DNA of 9,347 nucleotides from Erysipelotrichaceae bacterium UBA4808 (GTDB lineage: Bacteria > Bacillota_I > Bacilli_A > Erysipelotrichales > Erysipelotrichaceae). Shown here one piece after another: positions 1 to 7,188 of this stretch. A program made the translations under genes and the position numbers. Under the pieces are notes generated by a model. The model did not search any database. It was not told the DNA's origin and was given only the letters and a program-made list of their open reading frames with translations. The DNA lies in contig DHGC01000090.1 of the NCBI GenBank assembly GCA_002402585.1, positions 1 to 9,347 on the forward strand, written 5' to 3'. Position 1 is the stretch's first letter; the number at the start of each line of letters is the position of its first letter.

Positions 1-36
1 AACGGCTGTCGTCCACCAAAACGACCACGTGGTTAG
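1..36 (+). CDS. rpsK: 30S ribosomal protein S11, C-terminal fragment (5' end outside window)
   Basis: Frame 1 reads NGCRPPKRPRG followed by TAG at 34-36. The tail NGCRPPK(R)xR is the highly conserved C-terminus of ribosomal protein S11, a 30S platform protein near the E site. Only the last 11 codons lie in the window. rpoA begins 23 bases further on, which is the standard rpsK-rpoA-rplQ order. The identification rests on the short tail plus gene order, and both agree. Confidence 0.9.
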   Translation, partial: NGCRPPKRPRG

Positions 37-59
37 TCTTACATTGAGGAGGGGCTGAA

Positions 60-1019
60 ATGCAAAAATTTGAACGTGCACAATTTGAAATACAGGAATA
101 TGTAGAGTCGCAAAGTTACGGAAAATTCGAAGTACAACCTTTGGAACGTGGTTTTGGGACAACGATTGGCAACGCATTAAGAAGAGTATTACTCTCCTCG
201 CTACCGGGAGCAGCGGTTTATTCTGTTAAAATTGAAGGCGTATATCACGAATTCACCTCAATTCCTGGTGTCGTGGAAGATGTCACTAATATTATTCTAA
301 ATTTAAAGGACTTAATTCTAAGCATCAGTGATGATGACACTTACACACTTCGCATCAATGCGAAGGGGAGTAAAGTCGTTACGGCAGGTGACATTGAGTG
401 TCCTGCAAACGTAGAAATCTTGAATAAAGATCTCGTCCTTGCGACTTTGGAAGAAGGCGCAGTTCTTGAAATGGAAATGAAAGCAAAGAATGGCCGTGGC
501 TATGTCTCTGCTGACCAAAACAAGTCGCTTCACCAAGGGGGCGCACAAGGAATTGGTACGATTTATACCGACTCCATTTATACACCAATCAAGCGTGTCA
601 GCTACAATGTGGAACCGACACGTGTTGGACAAGATGCTCGTTATGACAAGCTGATTTTGGAAGTTTGGACCAATGGTTCAATCACACCTCAAGCTTCATT
701 GGCATTGGCGGCTCGCATCTTGACCGATCACTTGGATTTGTTCAGTGATATCAATGACCAAGTCGCATCCATGGATTCCGTAATCAAAGAGTCCACGAAT
801 GAAAGTACCAACAAAGGTATGGTCATGATGATTGAAGATCTAGACTTATCCGTACGCTCCTACAACTGTTTGAAGCGTGCTGGTATTCAAACCGTTGACG
901 AACTCACACAACGCAGTGAAGAAGAAATGATGCGTGTTCGTAACTTAGGTAAGAAATCATTAAAAGAAGTTAAAGAAAAATTGATCGACATGGGCCTCGG
1001 CTTCAAGGTCTATGATTAA
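60..1019 (+). CDS. rpoA: DNA-directed RNA polymerase subunit alpha
   Basis: The product is 319 aa, a normal length for RpoA. The N-terminal assembly domain (about residues 1-230) contains the dimerisation and beta-contact block GTTIGNALRRVLLSSLPG at 33-50. A flexible acidic/Ser/Thr/Asn linker (about 231-254, SMDSVIKESTNESTN) leads to the C-terminal domain (about 257-316). That domain carries SVRSYNCLKRAGI at 264-276, in which R266 matches the UP-element-contacting arginine (E. coli R265), and the helix-hairpin-helix segment NLGKKSL at 295-301. The protein dimerises to nucleate RNA polymerase assembly, and its CTD binds UP elements and activators. The ATG is preceded by a strong Shine-Dalgarno, GAGGAGGGG, at 46-54. 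The gene is co-transcribed with rpsK upstream and rplQ 15 bases downstream. Confidence 0.99.
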   Translation: MQKFERAQFEIQEYVESQSYGKFEVQPLERGFGTTIGNALRRVLLSSLPGAAVYSVKIEGVYHEFTSIPGVVEDVTNIILNLKDLILSISDDDTYTLRINAKGSKVVTAGDIECPANVEILNKDLVLATLEEGAVLEMEMKAKNGRGYVSADQNKSLHQGGAQGIGTIYTDSIYTPIKRVSYNVEPTRVGQDARYDKLILEVWTNGSITPQASLALAARILTDHLDLFSDINDQVASMDSVIKESTNESTNKGMVMMIEDLDLSVRSYNCLKRAGIQTVDELTQRSEEEMMRVRNLGKKSLKEVKEKLIDMGLGFKVYD

Positions 1020-1034
1020 GGAATGAGATAAACT

Positions 1035-1397
1035 ATGGAAAATCGTAAATTTGGACGGACTGCCGATCACCGCAAAGCGATGTTACGGAACTTAGCAACC
1101 AGTTTGATTGTCAGTGGTAAAATTGAAACAACAGAAATGAAGGCCATGGATCTTCGTTCAGTTGTGGATGAGTTGATCACCATTGCAAAAAAGGGCGACT
1201 TGCATGCACGTCGTCAAGCAGCTGCTTTTGTTCGTGATGTCATTGCGGATAAGAAGACAGGTCAAACTGCATTACAAAAATTATTTGATGAAATCGCACC
1301 GAAGTATGCTGACCGTAAAGGTGGCTATACTCGTGTCATGAAGACAAGCGTACGTCGTGGGGATGCAGCCCCGATGGCAACCATCGAGTTGGTTTAA
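1035..1397 (+). CDS. rplQ: 50S ribosomal protein L17
   Basis: The product is 120 aa, the usual bacterial L17 length. The N-terminus MENRKFGRTADHRKAMLRNL is diagnostic of L17 and is followed by TSLIVSGKIETTEMKA. The C-terminus GDAAPMATIEL is also the family ending. L17 is a 50S protein near the peptide exit tunnel. The gene follows rpoA by 15 bases. The likely ribosome-binding site AAGGA (1018-1022) overlaps the rpoA stop codon, so translation is probably coupled. A hairpin terminator begins 6 bases after the stop, which makes this the last gene of the classic superoperon transcript. Confidence 0.99.
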   Translation: MENRKFGRTADHRKAMLRNLATSLIVSGKIETTEMKAMDLRSVVDELITIAKKGDLHARRQAAAFVRDVIADKKTGQTALQKLFDEIAPKYADRKGGYTRVMKTSVRRGDAAPMATIELV

Positions 1398-1403
1398 AAC
1401 ATT

Positions 1404-1430
1404 GGGGAGCGTTTGCTCCCCTTTCTTATT
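1404..1430 (+). terminator. Intrinsic terminator after rplQ
   Basis: The stem GGGGAGC (1404-1410) and GCTCCCC (1415-1421) form seven perfect pairs around a GTTT loop, followed by TTTCTTATTT. This is a textbook rho-independent terminator at the end of the rpsK-rpoA-rplQ transcript. The next ORF starts at 1432, one base after the T-rich tract, so the element could also act as an attenuator for the downstream genes. Confidence 0.85.
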
Positions 1431-1431
1431 T

Positions 1432-2061
1432 ATGGAAAGTTTGAATAAAATCAAAACTAAAGCAATCCTAAATAATGTCCCCATCATGCAAGATGCGGGT
1501 ATTTTGTTTTGTCAGGATTTCATCCGTTCGCATCACGTGGTTAATATCTTGGAAATAGGAACTGCCGTTGGATACTGGAGTATGACCATGGCACTCTTAG
1601 ATCCTAAGATTAAGATTACGACGATTGAGTTCAGTCATGCAAGATATTTAGAAGCAATGGCTAATGTTAGAAGCTTTGGACTTGAAAAGCAGATTGATTG
1701 TGTTTGGATGGATGCTAAAGATTATAAAACAAATAAGACGTTTGATCTAATCTTTCTCGATGGGCCAAAAGCTCAACAACTCAATTACTTCAATCGATTT
1801 ATCAATAATCTAAGCGCATGCGGAACCATTTTGGTGGATAATATCGATTTTCATGGACATGTTGCGAATCGTAATCAGCTCAGACTACGAAAAAATCTGC
1901 GACATATGGTTGAGAAAATCGCATATTTTCAGAATATTGTCGAAAACAATCCGGATTATATAACCCACAAGTATGATGTCGGAGATGGTATTCTACTCAT
2001 ATGGCGTAAATACCCAGAAAGCATAGATTGTGATATGATAACAAAAGGAGATTCCATATGA
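1432..2061 (+). CDS. trmR: Class I SAM-dependent O-methyltransferase, TrmR (YrrM)-type, probable tRNA 5-hydroxyuridine methyltransferase
   Basis: The product is 209 aa from ATG 1432. The SAM-binding motif I is ILEIGTAVGY (39-48), and E66 in TTIEF is the acidic ribose-contacting residue. The metal-ligand positions of the family are present: D110 in FLDGPK, then D136-N137 in LVDNIDFHG. The C-terminal block (LRHMVEKIAYFQ and DVGDG at 182-186) follows the TrmR pattern. In B. subtilis TrmR methylates 5-hydroxyuridine at tRNA wobble position 34 to give mo5U, and the same role is inferred here. An in-frame ATG at 1357 would place 25 unrelated residues inside the rplQ gene and across the terminator, so I chose 1432. 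No Shine-Dalgarno is visible before 1432. Arginine codons are mostly AGA/CGA, unlike the CGT-rich ribosomal genes. The alternative is a general COMT-like methyltransferase. Confidence 0.85.
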   Translation: MESLNKIKTKAILNNVPIMQDAGILFCQDFIRSHHVVNILEIGTAVGYWSMTMALLDPKIKITTIEFSHARYLEAMANVRSFGLEKQIDCVWMDAKDYKTNKTFDLIFLDGPKAQQLNYFNRFINNLSACGTILVDNIDFHGHVANRNQLRLRKNLRHMVEKIAYFQNIVENNPDYITHKYDVGDGILLIWRKYPESIDCDMITKGDSI

Positions 2062-2516
2062 AAACATTACTGAAATTAGTTACGCTTGGTGCAACAGCCT
2101 ACGGTGTGACACAATTGGTTAAAAAGAACAAACTGAAGAATGCACCTGCTAAATTGAATGTCGATAAAACAGATTTTGAATTGGCAAAGGTTGCTGAAGA
2201 TGTGACAATCGATCCAGCAATCGTGCAAAATTATCGCGTTCAAACTAAGGTTCTCTTGGAAGCTTTTCCTGAGAATAGCTTGTTAGAATGCATCCATACG
2301 ATCAGCTTTGTGGACGAAGTGAACTGCGAAATCTTTAAGACAAAGCTATCTTCAGAACATACATTGCTCGAACAATCAGATGCTGTTCATTGTGTTTTCA
2401 AGGAGCACGTTAAAGCAGATGCACAGGATGCGTTTGATGCTGTATTGAAAGCCGCACAAGTGGCTGCCAATGCTCATGGGATTTATCAAGATTATCATTT
2501 TGTGATGAGCAATTAA
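2058..2516 (+). CDS. Hypothetical protein, possible N-terminal membrane anchor
   Basis: I do not recognise this 152-aa protein. Its ATG overlaps the methyltransferase stop as ATGA, with a good AAAGGAG site at 2044-2050, so it is translationally coupled to that gene. Residues 4-21 (LLKLVTLGATAYGVTQLV) are hydrophobic and are followed by KKNKLK, so a membrane anchor or amphipathic helix is possible. Residues 54-150 look like a compact soluble domain of alternating strands and helices: LLECIHTISF at 75-84, then DAVHCVFKEHV, then the Ala-rich helix DAFDAVLKAAQVAANAHG, ending in IYQDYHFVM. It has three cysteines (C78, C90, C112) but no CxxC. The strand-helix pattern vaguely suggests a ferredoxin-like fold; that is a weak inference. 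The coding potential is convincing, but the function is unknown. Confidence 0.8.
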   Translation: MKTLLKLVTLGATAYGVTQLVKKNKLKNAPAKLNVDKTDFELAKVAEDVTIDPAIVQNYRVQTKVLLEAFPENSLLECIHTISFVDEVNCEIFKTKLSSEHTLLEQSDAVHCVFKEHVKADAQDAFDAVLKAAQVAANAHGIYQDYHFVMSN

Positions 2517-2526
2517 AGAAGGAACT

Positions 2527-3354
2527 ATGAATCCAATTGAAATTAAGAATTTAAACTTTTCATACGATCAAACACAAGATGTCGTTAAAGACGTCTCTTT
2601 TGTCGTTAAGAAAGGAAGTTATACAACACTTATTGGCCACAATGGAAGTGGCAAGAGTACCATCGCCAAGCTTATCATCGGTTTGCTTGAAAAAGAAAAA
2701 GGTTCGATTTTAATCGATGGGGAAGAATTGAGTCTTGAAACGATTGAAGGCATTCGACGTAAGATTGGTATCGTCTTCCAAAACCCAGACAACCAATTCA
2801 TTGGGGCAACGGTTCGTGATGACATTGCTTTTGGATTGGAAAATCATCAAGTTGAACCGAGTGAGATGGATGTGATCATTGAAAATTATGCAAAAGAAGT
2901 TGGAATGTCCGAGTATCTTGATCACGAACCAACACGTTTGTCAGGTGGACAAAAGCAGCGCGTAGCTATCGCCGGCATTCTTTCGATGAAACCAGAGATT
3001 TTGATTTTGGATGAAGCGACATCCATGTTGGACCCTGAAGGAAAAGAAGACATAAATAATCTGGTGAAACAACTCCATAAAGAAAACAATATGACCATTC
3101 TTTCAATCACACATGATGTGGAAGAAGTTTTAAAGAGCGATCATGTCATCGTCATGTATGAAGGTCGTATCGTTAAAGATGGACCCCCAAGTGAAGTCAT
3201 GAAGAATGAAGAAGAATTGGTTCGCTTGAAACTCGCAGCACCATATAGTGTTCGCTTAGCTAATGAACTCAAAAAGTTAGGCATCTCTGTCAAACAAGAA
3301 TGGGATATGGAAGGGATGGTGGACGAATTATGCCAATTGCTTTTGAACAAGTAA
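2527..3354 (+). CDS. ecfA1: Energy-coupling factor transporter ATP-binding protein EcfA1
   Basis: This 275-aa ABC ATPase contains Walker A GHNGSGKST (37-45), Q-loop Q85 in VFQNPDNQF, signature LSGGQ (138-142), Walker B ILILDEA (158-164) with D162 and E163, and H-loop H196. The DEATSMLDP D-loop version and the FQNPDNQF segment are typical of EcfA1 rather than EcfA2. It pairs with EcfA2 as the cytoplasmic motor of an ECF-type vitamin or transition-metal importer. The start ATG follows AGAAGGA (2517-2523). The 3' end overlaps ecfA2 by 25 bases, which implies coupled translation. No substrate-binding S component is encoded nearby, as expected for a shared (group II) ECF module. Confidence 0.97.
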   Translation: MNPIEIKNLNFSYDQTQDVVKDVSFVVKKGSYTTLIGHNGSGKSTIAKLIIGLLEKEKGSILIDGEELSLETIEGIRRKIGIVFQNPDNQFIGATVRDDIAFGLENHQVEPSEMDVIIENYAKEVGMSEYLDHEPTRLSGGQKQRVAIAGILSMKPEILILDEATSMLDPEGKEDINNLVKQLHKENNMTILSITHDVEEVLKSDHVIVMYEGRIVKDGPPSEVMKNEEELVRLKLAAPYSVRLANELKKLGISVKQEWDMEGMVDELCQLLLNK

Positions 3355-4187
3355 ATTACATTTACGGTCCCAAAACGCCATTTGAATATGAAGCACTTAA
3401 GCGGATTGATTTGGCGATTGAGCTAAACAAGATCACAGCCATCATTGGTCCTACAGGAAGTGGTAAAAGCACTTTGGTCCAACATCTGAATGCACTCTTA
3501 TTACCAAGTGCAGGTACAGTCTATATATTGGACCGTGTGATCGTAGCGAATCAAAAAAACAAAGATTTAAAGTCTTTACGTAAAAAAGTAGGGCTCGTTT
3601 TTCAGTTTCCTGAGTATCAATTGTTTGAAGAGACGATTATCAAAGATGTTATGTTTGGCCCTTTAAATTTTAAAGCAAGTGAAGAAGAGGCACGCCAAAA
3701 AGCCAAGAATGCTTTAGCTATGGTAGGTTTGGATCCTAGTTATTATGAACGCTCTCCTCTCGATATTTCAGGTGGTCAAAAGAGACGTGTCGCAATCGCA
3801 GGCATATTAGCCATCGATCCGGATGTCTTGGTATTAGATGAACCAACCGCAGGTTTAGATCCGCAAGGTGCTAAGAGCATGATGGAACTTTTTGTGGAAC
3901 TCAATCGTAATCACCATAAGACAATTTTGATTGTTACGCATGATATGGATCATGTGTTGAATTATTGTGATAATGTCGTGGTTATGAAAAGAGGCGAGAT
4001 TTTGACGCACCAACAAGTCAATGATTTCTTCTTTAAAGGTGAAGATGTTTTGGATATTGAGATGGCTTTACCTCAGCGTTTGAAGTTTACTGAAGCTCTA
4101 CGTGCCAAGGGTTTTAAGTTGACTGATAAGATTCGTAATGTACAGGAACTTGCATTAAGTATTAAAAAGGAGATAAGCCATGAATAA
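3330..4187 (+). CDS. ecfA2: Energy-coupling factor transporter ATP-binding protein EcfA2
   Basis: The product is 285 aa and starts MPIAFEQVNYIYGPKTPFEY, which matches the EcfA2 N-terminal pattern. An in-frame ATG at 3300 adds 10 residues that are not family-like, while ATG 3330 has GGTGGA at 3318-3323, so I prefer 3330. Motifs are Walker A GPTGSGKST (40-48), Q92 in FQFPEYQLFE, signature ISGGQKRR (146-153), Walker B VLVLDEP (166-172) and H-loop H204. DEPTAGLDP and FPEYQLF are the EcfA2 hallmarks. It forms the asymmetric ATPase heterodimer with EcfA1. The stop overlaps the ecfT start by 8 bases. Confidence 0.97.
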   Translation: MPIAFEQVNYIYGPKTPFEYEALKRIDLAIELNKITAIIGPTGSGKSTLVQHLNALLLPSAGTVYILDRVIVANQKNKDLKSLRKKVGLVFQFPEYQLFEETIIKDVMFGPLNFKASEEEARQKAKNALAMVGLDPSYYERSPLDISGGQKRRVAIAGILAIDPDVLVLDEPTAGLDPQGAKSMMELFVELNRNHHKTILIVTHDMDHVLNYCDNVVVMKRGEILTHQQVNDFFFKGEDVLDIEMALPQRLKFTEALRAKGFKLTDKIRNVQELALSIKKEISHE

Positions 4188-4974
4188 TATTGCTTTAGGC
4201 CGCTATCTACCTTTAAACTCGATTATCCATAATATGGACCCTCGTTATAAGCTGATGAGTATGCTGATTCTGATGGTCACCATCTTTTTACCTTCTGGAT
4301 ACATTGGATATGTGATCATTGGGATCTTTGTGTTGCTTGCTTTGTTAATGGCGAAGTTGAATTTCACCATGATCTTCAAAGCAATGAAACCCATGCTTTT
4401 CATGTTGGTCTTCTTGACCTTCGTTAATACTTTGGTTTTGCGAACAGGCTATGTTCTTATCGATGTGTTTGGTTTTAAAATCTACAGTGATGCGATCTTT
4501 AGAACTTTGTACATAACCGTCAGGTTGTTGTTGATGATCATGGTCACGACGATTTTGACCGCTTCGACCAAGCCTTTGGATTTGACCTTGGCGATTGAAG
4601 ATCTTCTCAGTCCTTTTAAGCGTTTTGGTTTTCCTGCACATGAAATCGCAATGATGATTTCAATTGCACTACGTTTCATTCCAACCTTGATTGATGAAAC
4701 GAACCGTATCATGAAAGCTCAAGCATCCAGAGGTGTTGACTTAAAAGAAGGAAGTTTTAAAGAGAAGATTGTAGCAATCCTATCTTTGATCGTTCCGTTG
4801 TTCGTGTCCAGTTTTCAGCGTGCTGAGGAATTGGCAGATGCGATGGAAGCACGTGGCTATGTTCCTTCCGCAACGCGCACCCGATATAAGCAATTGGTTC
4901 ATGGACTCAAGGACTACATCATGTTGGGGAGTGTCATCATTTTATTGGGTGTCATCATATGGCTAAGTCTGTAA
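4180..4974 (+). CDS. ecfT: Energy-coupling factor transporter transmembrane protein EcfT
   Basis: This 264-aa integral membrane protein is the scaffold that joins the EcfA1/A2 ATPases to interchangeable S components. Hydrophobic segments lie at about 25-60, 70-88, 107-127 and 155-170, with a last one at 247-263. The two Ala-Arg-Gly-type coupling motifs, ASRG at 182-185 and EARG at 223-226, insert into the ATPase grooves and are the clearest family marker. The N-terminal PLNSIIHNMDPRYKL is also typical. Ribosome-binding site AAGGAG (4167-4172) lies inside ecfA2. The gene overlaps truA by 16 bases. Confidence 0.96.
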   Translation: MNNIALGRYLPLNSIIHNMDPRYKLMSMLILMVTIFLPSGYIGYVIIGIFVLLALLMAKLNFTMIFKAMKPMLFMLVFLTFVNTLVLRTGYVLIDVFGFKIYSDAIFRTLYITVRLLLMIMVTTILTASTKPLDLTLAIEDLLSPFKRFGFPAHEIAMMISIALRFIPTLIDETNRIMKAQASRGVDLKEGSFKEKIVAILSLIVPLFVSSFQRAEELADAMEARGYVPSATRTRYKQLVHGLKDYIMLGSVIILLGVIIWLSL

Positions 4975-5714
4975 AACGCGTGCTCTGTACCGTGATGTAT
5001 CATGGGGCGCATTATGCAGGTTGGCAGATTCAAGATACTAAGGTTTCGATTCAATCCACCATTCAAATGGTCTTGAGTCGCATGCATCACCATCCCGTTA
5101 AAGTGACAGGGTCAGGTCGTACAGATGCTGGCGTTCATGCCTTTGGGCAGTGTTTTCACTTCGATACCGAATTGGATATCAGTGAAGAGCGTTGGGTCTA
5201 TGCTTTGAACAGTCAGTTACCCAAGGATATCAAGATCTTGGGCGCACAATTTGTCGATTCACGTTTCCATGCACGTTTCAGTGTGGTGTCGAAACAGTAT
5301 GATTATTTAGTCTTTAAGGAAGAGGGGAATCCCTTTACCTATCAGACGCATTTAAGCATTACTCAAGAACTTGATTTGGAAGCGATGAATAAAGCCATGG
5401 GCTACTTGATTGGTACACATGATTTTACAAGCTTCTGTGCGAATTCGCTCGAGGAGATGCCGAATCAGGTCCGTACTTTGATGAACTTCCAATGTATTGA
5501 TGAAGATGACCAATATCGTTTTGTGCTGATAGGCAATGGTTTTATGCGCTACATGGTCCGTATGTTGGTGGCAGTGGTATTGGATGTTGGCCTCAATAAA
5601 CTGACCCCATTGGATGTCTTGGACATCTTAGATAAAAAGGATAAACGTGCCTACAGTGGCATCGTCGATGCCTGTGGTCTTTATCTTATGGAAGTCAATT
5701 ATGAAGGAGAATAA
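4959..5714 (+). CDS. truA: tRNA pseudouridine synthase A (positions 38-40)
   Basis: The product is 251 aa, the usual TruA length. The catalytic segment GSGRTDAGVHAFGQ (51-64) contains the nucleophile D56. YHGAHYAGWQIQ (14-25) is the N-terminal substrate-binding motif, and FMRYMVRMLV (195-204) is the conserved C-terminal helix. TruA isomerises U38, U39 and U40 in the anticodon stem-loop of many tRNAs. The ATG lies inside the ecfT 3' end and has only a poor upstream GGGTG, so it probably depends on reinitiation or coupling with ecfT. The order ecfT-truA is widely conserved in Firmicutes. Confidence 0.97.
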   Translation: MAKSVKRVLCTVMYHGAHYAGWQIQDTKVSIQSTIQMVLSRMHHHPVKVTGSGRTDAGVHAFGQCFHFDTELDISEERWVYALNSQLPKDIKILGAQFVDSRFHARFSVVSKQYDYLVFKEEGNPFTYQTHLSITQELDLEAMNKAMGYLIGTHDFTSFCANSLEEMPNQVRTLMNFQCIDEDDQYRFVLIGNGFMRYMVRMLVAVVLDVGLNKLTPLDVLDILDKKDKRAYSGIVDACGLYLMEVNYEGE

Positions 5715-6494
5715 ATGATTAAAACAAATTACCATACCCATACAACACGCTGTAAGCATGCCGTTGGCAGCGATGAAGCTTATGTACTGGCCGCAATTGA
5801 AGCAGGCTTAGACGAGATCGGTTTTTCCGACCATGCCCCATGGCCGAAGCACCCTTTAGAAGAACATTTCATTCGTATGCACATGGATGAATACAATGAT
5901 TATGTTCAATCTGTTTTGCGACTGAAACGTCAATATGCCAATAAGATCAAAATCAGACTCGGTTTGGAAGCGGAATATTTTGAAGATCGCATGGAAGTGT
6001 TGAAGAAATTCATCGATGAAACACCCTTAGATTATGTTGTCTTTGGCAATCATTTCCATCAATTGGAAATCAATGGTCGTTATTATGGTCGTTACCAAAA
6101 GACCAATCAACTCTTGGAACACTATGAGCATGATAGTATTGCAGGTCTAAAGACAGGTTATTATAAGATTTTCGCCCATCCCGATCTCTTCGTTAGATCC
6201 ATCAACCAATGGGATGAGGATGTCGCAAACATGTCACGTCGCATCATTCAATGCGCAAAGGAAATGGGTGTGGTTCTTGAATACAATCTCGGGGGCATTC
6301 GTAATTTCTCGCATGTTGATTTGGCTTATCCCTATGATCCTTTCTGGGATTTAGTCGCAGAAATTGGAGCGGATGTTGTCATCGGTGTTGATGCGCATGA
6401 TCCAGAAGACTTCTTGGATTTTGATTCCATCGCTCGAGCTGAAAAAATACTTGAACAAAAAGGCATCAACGTTCTTGAACGATTAGCGTTCTGA
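5715..6494 (+). CDS. PHP-domain histidinol-phosphatase family protein (HisJ/HisK type)
   Basis: This 259-aa PHP-family phosphoesterase has its metal ligands in place: HTH (7-9), H15 in TRCKHA, DH at 39-40 (GFSDHAPWP), E85 in GLEAEYFED, H113 in FGNHF, H155 in FAHPDLF, and D226/H228 in GVDAHDPED. The layout matches the HisJ/HisK family, which dephosphorylates L-histidinol phosphate using a trinuclear metal centre. No other histidine-biosynthesis gene is visible, so the physiological substrate is uncertain and another small phosphate ester is possible. The ATG directly abuts the truA TAA (0-base gap), with AAGGAG at 5704-5709 inside truA. This implies one operon with truA. Confidence 0.9.
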   Translation: MIKTNYHTHTTRCKHAVGSDEAYVLAAIEAGLDEIGFSDHAPWPKHPLEEHFIRMHMDEYNDYVQSVLRLKRQYANKIKIRLGLEAEYFEDRMEVLKKFIDETPLDYVVFGNHFHQLEINGRYYGRYQKTNQLLEHYEHDSIAGLKTGYYKIFAHPDLFVRSINQWDEDVANMSRRIIQCAKEMGVVLEYNLGGIRNFSHVDLAYPYDPFWDLVAEIGADVVIGVDAHDPEDFLDFDSIARAEKILEQKGINVLERLAF

Positions 6495-6513
6495 TATTGC
6501 TCGGGAAATAGTA

Positions 6514-7188
6514 ATGAGATTTTCAACATTCATCAATCTCACATTAAGTATGAGCCTACCTCTTGGGTTGGCTTTTTTACTAGTGATCAGGGATAAGCGA
6601 CGCGTAAAAGCGCTCTTGTTGGGTATCATTACATTTTTGATCTTCCAAGTCTTTACACGTATACCGCTTCTGCAATTAGTGCTTCCCAATCAAGTCTGGT
6701 ATATCCTTTTTACATATGAACACCCTATACTTTATTTATTCCTATTGTCTTTAAGTGCAGGTTTGTTTGAAGAAATTGGACGTTACCTTTTCATGAAAAA
6801 ATGGCTAAGCAAGGCAAGCTTTATGGAGGTGTTTACCTTTGGGATTGGACATGGAGGGATTGAATCTATCTTAATCGTTGGTTTAGCTGTCATACTTTCA
6901 GATGTCTCATCCATTGATGACTTCAGTCTGATCATGGGTGGAGTGGAGCGTGTCTTCGCAATGTGCATGCATGTGGCTTTCACTTTCTTGGTATATACAC
7001 AAATCTCAAAGCGACAGGAATATGGTTTAGCGATTTCAATTCTCGCTCATACGTTTGTGAACTTCATTGCGGTCTATCTAATGAGCCTTGGGTTCGGTAT
7101 CTTGACCGTGGAATTCAGTTTGTTTGTCATGGCAGTGATTGCGATCATCTATGTCATGCATGAAAGGAGACATTTCAATGCGATTTAA
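6514..7188 (+). CDS. YhfC-family glutamic-type intramembrane protease, putative
   Basis: This 224-aa polytopic membrane protein has hydrophobic segments at about 6-25, 33-50, 60-82, 115-130, 147-163, 170-190 and 195-214. Residues that fit a YhfC-type/CPBP-like intramembrane protease are E86-E87-x-x-R90 in GLFEEIGRYLF, H113 in GIGHGGIES, H153 in MCMHVAFT, and H179-N183 in AHTFVNF. By analogy with that family the Glu/His set would activate water within the bilayer, but no substrate is known. The start follows a modest GGGA at 6503-6506, 19 bases after the phosphatase stop. The 3' end overlaps the lipoprotein gene by 11 bases. A terminator-like hairpin with six Ts lies within codons 14-22. Family assignment is fairly confident; activity is inferred. 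Confidence 0.82.
   Translation: MRFSTFINLTLSMSLPLGLAFLLVIRDKRRVKALLLGIITFLIFQVFTRIPLLQLVLPNQVWYILFTYEHPILYLFLLSLSAGLFEEIGRYLFMKKWLSKASFMEVFTFGIGHGGIESILIVGLAVILSDVSSIDDFSLIMGGVERVFAMCMHVAFTFLVYTQISKRQEYGLAISILAHTFVNFIAVYLMSLGFGILTVEFSLFVMAVIAIIYVMHERRHFNAI
6553..6578 (+). terminator. Terminator-like hairpin inside the 5' end of the yhfC-like gene
   Basis: AGCCTACC (6553-6560) pairs with GGTTGGCT (6566-6573) with a single T-T mismatch, around a short TCTTG loop, and runs straight into TTTTTT (6573-6578). It has the architecture of an intrinsic terminator but lies about 40 bases into a coding sequence, in codons for MSLPLGLAFL. It may partly end the truA-phosphatase transcript, or it may simply be a coincidence of codon choice. 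Confidence 0.3.
7163..7170 (+). promoter_or_regulatory. Ribosome-binding site that fixes the lipoprotein start
   Basis: AAAGGAGA sits 7 bases before ATG 7178. It supports that start over the in-frame ATG at 7139, which would add 13 charged residues ahead of the signal peptide. The site lies inside the last codons of the yhfC-like gene. Confidence 0.75.

Noticed and set aside
1359..1385. Two small hairpins (GGGG/CCCC and GATGG/CCATC) at the end of rplQ
   Set aside because: They lie in the conserved codons for GDAAPMATIE and have no T tract. They are probably by-products of coding sequence.
1357..1431. In-frame extension of the methyltransferase upstream to ATG 1357
   Set aside because: It overlaps the conserved end of rplQ and reads through the terminator hairpin. 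The added residues do not resemble the family, whose N-terminus is matched from about 1432.
3300..3329. Upstream ATG for ecfA2
   Set aside because: The ten extra residues are not family-like, and ATG 3330 has a better-placed ribosome-binding site.
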